From NCBI GenBank assembly GCA_003218785.1, contig QHOM01000189.1:1-12170 (forward strand): 12,170 bases of DNA, written 5' to 3'. Within the stretch, counting starts at the first letter, position 1, and each line of letters starts with the position of its first letter. Of this stretch, positions 1-6,298 are shown piece by piece. A program made the position numbers and the translations under genes. Source of the stretch: Verrucomicrobiota bacterium (GTDB lineage: Bacteria; Verrucomicrobiota; Verrucomicrobiia; Chthoniobacterales; UBA10450). The notes under the pieces are model-generated. The model saw nothing but the letters and a program-made list of their open reading frames with translations, was not told the origin of the DNA and searched no databases.

Positions 1-41
1 TAGTACGGCGACAGGCCGTGCGAGAGTAGGACGTCGCCAGA
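1..41 (+). rRNA. rrf: 5S ribosomal RNA, 3' end (partial)
   Basis: The first 41 bases match the conserved 3' third of bacterial 5S rRNA. A short helix (ACGGC paired with GCCGT around a small loop) is followed by the near-universal GAGAGTAGGACG stretch and then by the closing GTCGCCAG, which would pair with the 5' end of the molecule lying outside the window. A strong terminator follows directly, as expected for the last gene of an rRNA operon. The exact 3' end is uncertain by a few bases. Confidence 0.88.
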
Positions 42-42
42 A

Positions 43-80
43 CCCCGCCACTTGATTCAAGTGGCGGGGCTTTTCTTTTT
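43..80 (+). terminator. Rho-independent terminator of the rRNA operon
   Basis: CCCCGCCACTTG (43-54) pairs perfectly with CAAGTGGCGGGG (58-69) around a 3-base loop. It is followed by a T-rich run (71-80, one C among the Ts). The 12-bp GC-rich stem right after the 5S gene makes this a textbook intrinsic terminator. Confidence 0.95.
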
Positions 81-291
81 GGGGACCGAAAGTGTTCGCG
101 CTCGCATTCTTCGTCCGGGTAACGTGCGTGTCTCGATTGCTGGCGACAAGGTTTCGCGATCGCGAACTTTGCTTACGCGGGCCGACATCGATCGAATCTG
201 TGCGCAAAATGTTGACAAGATCGCGCGCGAAAGAAATGCGTGCTTGGCTAACGGCCATGGTTAACCTTGCGCGTGTGATCGTGTACGCCCT

Positions 292-1206
292 ATGAGTCAC
301 CTTCATTCGCATGTGTGCTACTGCGGCTCGCTGGTGTCGATCACCGATGTCCGCTGTCGTCCCTCAACCGGCCGGCCCAGCGGAGAGGAACAGACGACCG
401 CGCATGAAGTGGTATTCCCGCGTGCGGGCGTGTTCGTCAAACATGTCGGCAACCAGCAGGCCGTCGCGGACTCAAATCACGTACTGTTCTTCAATGCCAA
501 TGAGCCTTATCGCGTCAGTCATCCGATGCCGGGAGGTGACGATTGCACCTCTTTCACGTTCCAGACCGAGACCCTGATAGAGGTGCTGGGTGCTTACGAG
601 CCGATGGCGCGTGACCAACCCGGGAAGCCGTTCGGCCTCACTCACGGCTTAATCGGACCGAAAATCATTATTCAACAACAGGAACTCCGCCGACGCCTCG
701 GTGATGCCTGGATTGACGCGCTTGAAATCGAAGAGTCAGCGCTAAATCTGCTCTATGCGGTTCTTAGAGACGCTTACCGCCTTCGAACTATACCACCGCG
801 GCAACACCGGTCGGACACGTTGCAACTCCGACAAGAGTGGGTCGAACGAGTTAAACTTCTCATGGCCAAGCGGCCAGGAGCAAATCTCTCGCTGACCGAA
901 ATCGCACGCGCGGTGCATTGTTCCCCCTTTCACCTGGCCCGGGTCTTTCAGGCCGAGGTCGGCCCGTCGATCCACCAATACCATCTCCGCCTTCGACTGG
1001 CGCTGGCGCTGGAACGTTTGTTGGACCGACCGGCGAGCTTAACCGAGTTGGCATTGGACTTGGGCTTCGCCAGTCACAGTCATTTCACCGCCACGTTTCA
1101 GCGCTTTTTTGGCATCTCACCGTCCGGGTTCCGGCGGGCGACCAGCCGATCGCGGCTCCGAGAAATGAGCAAGATTTTGAAAGTTTTACCTCGCGAGATG
1201 CGTTAG
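292..1206 (+). CDS. AraC-family transcriptional regulator
   Basis: The 304-residue protein has a cupin-like N-terminal sensing half (about residues 10-170) and a C-terminal AraC/XylS DNA-binding domain (about 183-283). The binding domain shows both helix-turn-helix units: LTEIARAVHCSPFHLARVF near 201-219 and the second helix pair near 249-270 with the family signature LALDLGFASHSHFTATFQRF, followed by GISPSGFRR. The length is normal for the family. The ATG at 292 gives a full-length product, but no clear Shine-Dalgarno site lies before it. The gene sits 62 bp before an exported alpha/beta hydrolase on the same strand, which is a plausible target. Its effector is unknown. Family assignment is secure; the regulatory target is an inference from position. 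Confidence 0.93.
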   Translation: MSHLHSHVCYCGSLVSITDVRCRPSTGRPSGEEQTTAHEVVFPRAGVFVKHVGNQQAVADSNHVLFFNANEPYRVSHPMPGGDDCTSFTFQTETLIEVLGAYEPMARDQPGKPFGLTHGLIGPKIIIQQQELRRRLGDAWIDALEIEESALNLLYAVLRDAYRLRTIPPRQHRSDTLQLRQEWVERVKLLMAKRPGANLSLTEIARAVHCSPFHLARVFQAEVGPSIHQYHLRLRLALALERLLDRPASLTELALDLGFASHSHFTATFQRFFGISPSGFRRATSRSRLREMSKILKVLPREMR

Positions 1207-1268
1207 CATTCCTAGGCAATTCATTTCGACGAGGAAGTGAAACTGATGATTGGCAGGTTACGGCATGG

Positions 1269-2243
1269 ATGGACGAACCGCGAGAACGCCGACGTTGGCA
1301 GACGCTTGTGAAAAGATTCTTGATCACCGTTCTGCTGGTTCTCGTCGCCAATACAGCACAAAGAATCGATGCGACAGCACAGCAAACTCCGGCGGAAGGA
1401 AAAGTTGCCCGCGACGGTTTTGATCTTCATTACAGTATCGTAGGAAGCAACGGCCCGTACATTCTCATTCTAAGTGGTGGCCCCGGCGAAGAGATCCGCT
1501 CGATGCAGGCGGTGGCTGATGAACTCAGTAAAAAATACCGCTGCATCATGCTTGAACAGCGCGGCACGGGCAGATCGAAACTTAGCAAGTACGACGCTTC
1601 TACAATCAACCTCAACGCCTACATAGAAGACATTGAGGTTGTGCGTAAGCAGCTACAAACAGATAAACTCATAGTCGTGGGTAACTCCTGGGGCATGATG
1701 CTGGCCGTCGCTTTCGGCGGCGCATACCCCGACCACGTCCAAGCTATCGTGTCAATCGGCTCTGGGCCGATCACGAGCGAATATCTTGCTGTTATGGTCG
1801 AGAATATGAAGTCGCGATTATGCCCGTCCGATATGGAGACGATCGAATACTGGACTGAGCCGTCACGGCACGCCGCCGACTTCGACCGCGCCGAGTTCGA
1901 GCGTGTGCGAGCGACGGCGCCCGCCTATTTTTACGATCGCAAAGCAGGTCTGCAGTACGGCAAGGAGCTCACTCCGGATGAGTTTAATCCACACGTGATA
2001 CCCGCGTTCAAAGCCGGGGGAGATTTTGATCTGCGCCCAAAATTGAAAGCGATCACCGTGCCGGTGCTGCTGCTTCAAGGGCGCCAGGATATCGCGGGAG
2101 AGGCAAACATCGATGAGGCGCACCTGCTGATCCGGAATTCGATGGTTAAATTTATCAACAAGTGTGGACACATGCCCTGGCTTGAACAGCGAGAGCAAAC
2201 CTGGAAAATCGTGAACGAATTCCTAGACGGCTTGCCCAGGTGA
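1269..2243 (+). CDS. Exported alpha/beta hydrolase, proline iminopeptidase-like (S33)
   Basis: From the ATG at 1269 the product has 324 residues. An N-terminal basic stretch (RERRRW...KR) and a hydrophobic segment (about 17-30) resemble a signal peptide or membrane anchor, so it probably acts outside the cytoplasm. The mature part has the features of the prolyl iminopeptidase branch of alpha/beta hydrolases: GGPG at 70-73 (oxyanion region), EQRGTGRS at 96-103, the nucleophile elbow GNSWG with Ser140, an acid in GRQD (Asp274) and His301 in CGHMPW. The open frame extends upstream over the araC gene, but that part is antisense-like shadow. GTG at 1308 is an alternative start that would still keep the signal segment. 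The stop overlaps the GTG start of the methyltransferase gene (GTGA), suggesting translational coupling. The substrate cannot be told from sequence. Confidence 0.88.
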   Translation: MDEPRERRRWQTLVKRFLITVLLVLVANTAQRIDATAQQTPAEGKVARDGFDLHYSIVGSNGPYILILSGGPGEEIRSMQAVADELSKKYRCIMLEQRGTGRSKLSKYDASTINLNAYIEDIEVVRKQLQTDKLIVVGNSWGMMLAVAFGGAYPDHVQAIVSIGSGPITSEYLAVMVENMKSRLCPSDMETIEYWTEPSRHAADFDRAEFERVRATAPAYFYDRKAGLQYGKELTPDEFNPHVIPAFKAGGDFDLRPKLKAITVPVLLLQGRQDIAGEANIDEAHLLIRNSMVKFINKCGHMPWLEQREQTWKIVNEFLDGLPR

Positions 2244-3160
2244 CGGATACCGCAGACGACCGCTCGGAACTACGTTGTGCAATAGCGATCAATTTGCAAT
2301 TTTCAAAAAGCCTTCGTGAATATCCGAACGGATTTTTCGACCTGATCGTCACCTCGCCGCCGTACGCGGACAGTCGTGCACGTACATATGGCGGGGTCAA
2401 GCCGAGTCAGTACGTCGAATGGTTTTTGGCACGAGCAGAGGAATTTCTCCGTGTTCTCAAACCGGGCGGCACTTTCATTTTGAACATCAAAGAGAAAGTC
2501 GTCGGGGGCGAGCGTCACACCTACGTGATCGAATTAATTCTCGGAATGCGAAAACAGGGATGGCTGTGGACAGAGGAATTCATCTGGCACAAGAAGAACT
2601 GTCACCCGGGGAAATGGCCGAATCGGTTTCGAGACGCGTGGGAGCGATGCTTGCAGTTCAATAAATCGCCGACTTTCAAAATGAATCAGGACGCGGTCAT
2701 GGTACCGATGGGAAAATGGACTGAGACGCGTCTGAAGTCGCTGGGAAAAAACGATGTCATTCGGTTCGATTCGCAGGTCGGCAGTGGGTTCGGCAAGAAC
2801 ATCGCGAACTGGTTGAATCGAGACAAAGCGTACCCGAGTAACGTCCTCCATTTTGCCACCGAGTGCGGCAACAAAGGACATTCGGCGGCTTTCCCAAAAG
2901 CGCTTCCGGCATGGTTCATCAAACTCTTCACCGACGAAGGCGACTGGGTGCTCGATCCATTCGTAGGCTCCGGCACAACGTGTGAGGCCGCACGCGAACT
3001 GCGCAGAAACTCGGTCGGAATTGATGTGATGCCCGAATATTACGCGATGGCGAAGTCTGCGAATGAGGGTTCCGATCTAAGGCTATTTGAAGAGCCGTCG
3101 AAGAAATATGCCAAAGATAACGGAACGAGAACTCGTCGATTACATCGAGCAGCACATTGA
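2240..3160 (+). CDS. DNA methyltransferase of a type II restriction-modification system (N4-cytosine or N6-adenine)
   Basis: The 306-residue protein has the circularly ordered motifs of beta-class amino-methyltransferases. The catalytic motif IV TSPPY comes first (residues 38-42), followed by RVLKPGGTFILNIKEK (71-86). Motif I, the SAM-binding DPFVGSGTT, lies near the C-terminus (239-247), followed by NSVGIDVMPEYY. HSAAFPKALP at 214-223 is the usual segment before motif I. SPPY favours N4-cytosine methylation, but N6-adenine cannot be excluded. All key residues are present, so it should be active. The start is GTG at 2240, overlapping the hydrolase stop by 4 bases, and the 3' end overlaps the endonuclease gene by 53 bp. 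The role is host DNA protection against the partner nuclease, or epigenetic marking if that nuclease is dead. The target site is unknown. Confidence 0.92.
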   Translation: MTDTADDRSELRCAIAINLQFSKSLREYPNGFFDLIVTSPPYADSRARTYGGVKPSQYVEWFLARAEEFLRVLKPGGTFILNIKEKVVGGERHTYVIELILGMRKQGWLWTEEFIWHKKNCHPGKWPNRFRDAWERCLQFNKSPTFKMNQDAVMVPMGKWTETRLKSLGKNDVIRFDSQVGSGFGKNIANWLNRDKAYPSNVLHFATECGNKGHSAAFPKALPAWFIKLFTDEGDWVLDPFVGSGTTCEAARELRRNSVGIDVMPEYYAMAKSANEGSDLRLFEEPSKKYAKDNGTRTRRLHRAAH

Positions 3161-3758
3161 GTCGTTCCATTCGCGCCGGCTTGAAAGTCTCACGAAACTC
3201 AAGCTGCGAAATGTCATCACGCGCAAGAATCCGTATCTGTTCCGCGCGAAGAACATCGTTTCAGGTCCCGAGCTCGTTCGCAGCTTTTTGGACGCATACC
3301 TCTCGTCGCAAGAGGAAGGAATCTTCGGAACATTCCTCGAAGGTCTGGCACGTTTTATCTGCGAGCGCGTTTACCGAGGCCACAAGTGTCAAATCCGCCG
3401 CATGATCGACAACTTCCGAAAGGCGAAGCGAATCCTTGGAACCAATGTCGGTCGTCAGAATGTCGTCGCCGTGAACGGATGCTGCTACGGGAAAACGCGT
3501 GTGGCCGACCAAGGCGATTACTTGAAACTATGTGGGCAGGAATTCTGGGAGTTTATTTCCGGGAATCCCAATCTGTACATCGACATCATACAGCCGCTCG
3601 GGCACAAAGCGAAGGAACGGAACGAGGCATTTCAAGCCGAATACGCGAAAGTGATTACGCGGTTCACCGGCGAGTTTATCGCGGAGTTCTGTACGCCAGG
3701 TGGTGCGATCGTTTGGGAGAAAGTTCTGAAACTAAATTCGGGCAGCGAACGCCGCTGA
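3108..3758 (+). CDS. EcoO109I/PmeII-like type II restriction endonuclease with an apparent deletion of the catalytic core
   Basis: From the ATG at 3108 the product has 216 residues (a TTG at 3087 would add seven). Family-like segments, judged from memory of PmeII-family endonucleases, are: ESFHSRRLESLTKLKL, RKNPYLFRAKNI, LDAYLSSQEE, FGTFLEGLARFICERVYRG, IDNFRKAKRIL, VVAVNGCCYG, LCGQEFWEFISGNPNLY, IIQPLGHKAKERN and a C-terminal WEKVLKLNS. Homologues as I recall them carry about 30-35 residues between the equivalents of YRGHK and QIRRM, including a GIDLEF-like Asp and an IKSG-like Lys that form the PD-(D/E)XK site. Here HK runs straight into CQIRRM (3381-3401). In EcoO109I, as I recall, the catalytic residues are near 110-126 of about 272, which is the missing part. 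The frame stays open. The product is therefore predicted to be catalytically inactive. The family call is strong; the deletion rests on memory and needs an alignment. Confidence 0.8.
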   Translation: MPKITERELVDYIEQHIESFHSRRLESLTKLKLRNVITRKNPYLFRAKNIVSGPELVRSFLDAYLSSQEEGIFGTFLEGLARFICERVYRGHKCQIRRMIDNFRKAKRILGTNVGRQNVVAVNGCCYGKTRVADQGDYLKLCGQEFWEFISGNPNLYIDIIQPLGHKAKERNEAFQAEYAKVITRFTGEFIAEFCTPGGAIVWEKVLKLNSGSERR

Positions 3759-3767
3759 CCCACTGCT

Positions 3768-3932
3768 TCATCCACTTTGATAAATTCGCTCGTCCTTCCG
3801 CGACCTCATCAGCTCCTTCATCAGACCCAGGTACTTGTATTTGCCGCGCAGAGTGCGGATGGTCACCGACTTTTTTGGCTTGGATTCCTTTTTCGCTCTG
3901 GGAGGAACTCGCTTCATGCTCGGATTGATCAT
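3768..3932 (-). CDS. Small basic hypothetical protein
   Basis: A 54-residue frame starts at ATG 3932; other in-frame ATGs lie at 3989 (73 residues) and 3917. I do not recognise it with confidence. It is rich in Lys and Arg (RAKKESKPKKSV) and ends in a charged segment, LRGKYKYLGLMKELMRSRKDE. That segment resembles the predicted helical tail of some small antitoxin-like proteins, which is a loose impression only. It converges on the endonuclease gene with only 9 bp between the two stops, and it fills an otherwise empty stretch between the restriction-modification genes and the ORF6N gene. No Shine-Dalgarno site is clear, so it may be a chance frame. Confidence 0.35.
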   Translation of the reverse strand: MINPSMKRVPPRAKKESKPKKSVTIRTLRGKYKYLGLMKELMRSRKDERIYQSG

Positions 3933-4051
3933 CGCGCGTTGCTGCGCTAAGACAAGAATAGACGAAAGGTTTCCATGCTTACGAGTCAAAAGGTCAATTA
4001 TGCCATCGATTCAGATGTCAGAGGACACAGATCAGGCGACAGCGGACTGCA

Positions 4052-4618
4052 TCACGGCTGCGAGAAACCGATTTGGCGACGCGGCGGTTCGGGTGGAGGC
4101 GTGAGGAGCGGCAGGAGTTTTTGATAGACGGCGCGCAGAGCGGTGTCGTGCTGCAACAATGTTCGATCGATCTCGGCCAGACGCTTCAGGATCGCGGCAT
4201 TCGTAGCAACTTTTTCGCGCAACTCGATGAAGGCGCGGATGACGTAAACGCTCATCGCAATGGCGCGATCGCTTCGTAGAATGTTTGCAACCTGCAACGC
4301 TCCGTGTTCCGTGAATGCCCAGGGACGATGAGTCTTCCGTCGGCGCCTTCGCGATGTGGTCGCAATTTGCGACCACATGGTCGGATCTGAAGATGCGGTC
4401 ACAAGTTGTGACCGCATGGCATTGTTCTCTTCAGTCGTAAGCTGGAACGCAAAATCCTTGGGAAACCGCTTTCGATTGCGTCGGAACTGCTCATTCAGCC
4501 GTTTGGTTGTTACGCCGTAAACCCGCGCAAGATCGACATCAAGCACGACCTTCTGATTGCGAAGTGTAATAATCCTCACATCCGGCACCTTCGCTTTCAT
4601 CGTCGGCGAGCTTATCAT
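4052..4618 (-). CDS. ORF6N-domain protein (phage-type DNA-binding/antirepressor-like)
   Basis: From the ATG at 4618 the protein has 188 residues (4600 and 4639 are other in-frame ATGs). The N-terminal ORF6N domain is clear: VRIITLRNQKVVLDVDLARVYGV (about residues 15-37), KRLNEQFRRNRKRFPKDFAFQLT (about 39-61) and later RPWAFTEHGALQVANILRSDRA (about 103-124). The C-terminal part (about 130-188) is a charged predicted helix ending in a proline-rich tail, as is common in these proteins. ORF6N proteins are linked to phages and mobile DNA and are thought to bind DNA. Between the two halves of the domain lies an unusual 13-residue tandem repeat (MRSQLVTASSDPT, then MWSQIATTSRRRR), encoded by two 25-bp palindromes (see separate entries). 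The gene is divergent from the ferritin gene, with about 92 bp between starts. Confidence 0.87.
   Translation of the reverse strand: MISSPTMKAKVPDVRIITLRNQKVVLDVDLARVYGVTTKRLNEQFRRNRKRFPKDFAFQLTTEENNAMRSQLVTASSDPTMWSQIATTSRRRRRKTHRPWAFTEHGALQVANILRSDRAIAMSVYVIRAFIELREKVATNAAILKRLAEIDRTLLQHDTALRAVYQKLLPLLTPPPEPPRRQIGFSQP
4354..4378. repeat. Perfect 25-bp palindrome inside the ORF6N gene (copy 2)
   Basis: ATGTGGTCGCAA (4354-4365) is the exact reverse complement of 4367-4378, with one central base. On the coding strand it encodes MWSQIATT. Each copy starts at the ATG of a 13-codon unit; this one is the downstream unit on the coding strand. Confidence 0.95.
4393..4417. repeat. Perfect 25-bp palindrome inside the ORF6N gene (copy 1)
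   Basis: ATGCGGTCACAA (4393-4404) is the exact reverse complement of 4406-4417, with one central base. It encodes MRSQLVTA. Its start is 39 bp from that of the other copy, which is exactly 13 codons, so the pair forms an in-frame tandem duplication. Confidence 0.95.
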
Positions 4619-4710
4619 GTTTGCACGCGCCGCAAGCATCGGTTCGCATCCGCGCCCGCCGCGCCGTAGTCGCTGGACGGAGGCGGGTAATCCGCGGTAA
4701 GGTTCTGCTT

Positions 4711-5223
4711 ATGCTAACAAGCCAGAAGGTAATTGACGCGATAAATGAGCAAATCGGATACGAGTTCAGCGCGGAGTTGCAGTATTACGCGATTGCAGCG
4801 CATTTCGCGGCCGAGGCGTTGCCGCAACTTTCCTCGCATTTCTTTCAGCAGGCTGAGGAAGAAAAAGGGCACGCCCTGCGCTTTATCAAATATGTTGTCG
4901 ATGCTGGCGGACGCGTGATGATCCCGGCAATCGATGCACCGAAATCGAAATTCAAAACGGCGCGTGACGCAGTGAAGCTCTCGCTCGATCAGGAAATTCA
5001 CGTCACCCAGCAAATCAACGGGCTAGTGGAACTTGCCCGAAAGCAGAACGACTACATCACAATCAACTTCCTGCAGTGGTTCCTGACCGAGCAACTGGAG
5101 GAAGTTTCGTCGATGGACAATCTGCTCAAGATCATCGAGCGCGCCGGGACGGATTTGCTTCAAGCGGACGAGTATCTTGCGCGTGTCGGGCTAAGAACGA
5201 TGCCCGAGCCGCCGAAGGAGTGA
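4711..5223 (+). CDS. ftnA: Ferritin (FtnA-like iron storage protein)
   Basis: The 170-residue protein matches bacterial non-haem ferritin along its whole length. By comparison with E. coli FtnA from memory, the ferroxidase ligands are all present: Glu18 (NEQIGYEF), Glu51 and His54 (AEEEKGHA), Glu95 (SLDQEIHVTQQIN), Gln128 and Glu131 (NFLQWFLTEQLEE). It should form a 24-subunit cytosolic shell that oxidises Fe(II) and stores it as Fe(III) mineral. The ATG at 4711 starts with MLTSQKVIDAINEQ, the normal ferritin N-terminus, and a weak purine-rich site (TAAGG) lies upstream. An in-frame extension back to 4621 does not look like ferritin. The gene is transcribed away from the ORF6N gene and appears monocistronic. 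The symbol reflects family membership, not proven orthology. Confidence 0.94.
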   Translation: MLTSQKVIDAINEQIGYEFSAELQYYAIAAHFAAEALPQLSSHFFQQAEEEKGHALRFIKYVVDAGGRVMIPAIDAPKSKFKTARDAVKLSLDQEIHVTQQINGLVELARKQNDYITINFLQWFLTEQLEEVSSMDNLLKIIERAGTDLLQADEYLARVGLRTMPEPPKE

Positions 5224-5233
5224 CGTGCCGTCA

Positions 5234-5265
5234 CGTTAAATCGTTAAAGCGTTACATCGTTGAAT
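5234..5265 (+). repeat. Four tandem 8-bp repeats (CGTTRMAK-like)
   Basis: Four consecutive units read CGTTAAAT, CGTTAAAG, CGTTACAT and CGTTGAAT, followed by CGG. They begin 11 bp after the ferritin stop and lie before the next gene. Degenerate 8-bp units of this kind recur, as I recall, in intergenic DNA of some Verrucomicrobiota and Planctomycetes. Function unknown. Confidence 0.85.
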
Positions 5266-5320
5266 CGGAAAGACGCGAATGCACGGCGCCAGATCGATAT
5301 CTGTCGTTGATCAAACACTG

Positions 5321-6298
5321 ATGCGTTTGTCATTGGGAATACTGTTAGGGGCCGCGTTGATCACGGCCGCTGCGGGACACGCCGGCAACAAAACCGAACT
5401 GGCGCCGGAGGTTTTCGCGCAAGGAGTGATTTCGACAGACCTGGATGAGTCGTGCGGATCGTTTTCGCCCGACGGACAAACATTTTATTTCGTTCGGCGC
5501 GGCGCGTACACGACATCGCCTGCGATTTCGATCATTTGTTTTTCCGAATTGCGCGATGGGAAATGGGCGCATCCTGAAGTCGCGCCGCTTTCCGGAACTT
5601 ATCTCGATGCGTCGCCATACTTCTCGGCCGATGGCAAGCGCTTGTTCTTTTCTTCAAAACGTCCGACGAAATCGAAGCCGAATGGACGCGATTGGAACAT
5701 TTGGTTTGTGGATAAGATCGACAACCACTGGAGCGATGCGCAGGAAGTCGGCGAACCAATAAACACGGCAAAGAATGATACGAATCCAGCGGTCGCAGCC
5801 GATGGAACAATGTATTTGGCGTCGGACCGCGACGGCGTACCCGGTTATTTTCATATCTACCGCGCTCGCCTGACCAACGGGAAATACGAGCAGCCGGAGA
5901 AACTCGGGCCTGAGATCAACGGTGGCGATGCCGACGTCAACCCTTATATCAGCCCCGATCAAAAGTCTTTGATCTTCGCTTCCTACCGAAAGGACACGCT
6001 GGCAGGCGGCGGAAACCACTACGACCGGGCAGATCTTTACGTCAGCGTCAACCGCGACGGTCACTGGACGCCGGCGCGGCATCTCGAGCATGGCATCAAC
6101 ACGAGCGCGAGCGAAGGCAATCCGACCATGTCGCCGAATGGGAACTGGTTTTATTTCACGAGCGAGCGCGGCCCGTTCGAAGTTCCGATGAAGGAAAAGC
6201 TGACAACCGCTTCGTGGCAAGATCGACAACGCACAACCGAAAACGGCGTCGGAAATATTTATCGGATTTCGGCCAACGCGCTGGAGCTCGATCGATGA
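5321..6298 (+). CDS. Exported PD40/TolB-like beta-propeller protein
   Basis: From the ATG at 5321 the product has 325 residues and begins with a signal peptide (MRLSLGILLGAALITAAAGHA). An ATG at 5279 is in frame but would place 14 unrelated residues before the signal. At least five PD40-type blades are visible: CGSFSPDGQTFYFVRRG (about 45-61), ASPYFSADGKRLFFSSKRP (97-115), TNPAVAADGTMYLASDRDG (154-172), VNPYISPDQKSLIFASYR (206-223) and GNPTMSPNGNWFYFTSERG (266-284). Such propellers in the periplasm serve as binding or scaffold modules; no catalytic residues are recognisable. Its stop overlaps the start of the next gene (ATGA), and the propeller of that gene is a clear paralogue, so the two probably arose by duplication and are co-expressed. 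Ligand unknown. Confidence 0.88.
   Translation: MRLSLGILLGAALITAAAGHAGNKTELAPEVFAQGVISTDLDESCGSFSPDGQTFYFVRRGAYTTSPAISIICFSELRDGKWAHPEVAPLSGTYLDASPYFSADGKRLFFSSKRPTKSKPNGRDWNIWFVDKIDNHWSDAQEVGEPINTAKNDTNPAVAADGTMYLASDRDGVPGYFHIYRARLTNGKYEQPEKLGPEINGGDADVNPYISPDQKSLIFASYRKDTLAGGGNHYDRADLYVSVNRDGHWTPARHLEHGINTSASEGNPTMSPNGNWFYFTSERGPFEVPMKEKLTTASWQDRQRTTENGVGNIYRISANALELDR

Noticed and set aside
52..295. Two short open frames (67 and 70 codons) after the 5S terminator
   Set aside because: One begins inside the terminator hairpin; neither has a ribosome site, recognisable residues or conserved pattern. Treated as non-coding.
918..1268. N-terminal extension of the hydrolase frame across the araC gene
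   Set aside because: It is the out-of-frame reading of the AraC DNA-binding domain. The hydrolase signal peptide begins after 1269.
4621..4710. Extension of the ferritin frame upstream of 4711
   Set aside because: The extra 30 residues are Arg/Ala-rich with no ferritin similarity, while MLTSQKVIDAINEQ at 4711 is a normal ferritin start.
5654..6229. 191-codon minus-strand open frame opposite the first propeller gene
   Set aside because: It is antisense shadow of a protein with clear signal peptide and repeated blades; no recognisable domain in the translation.
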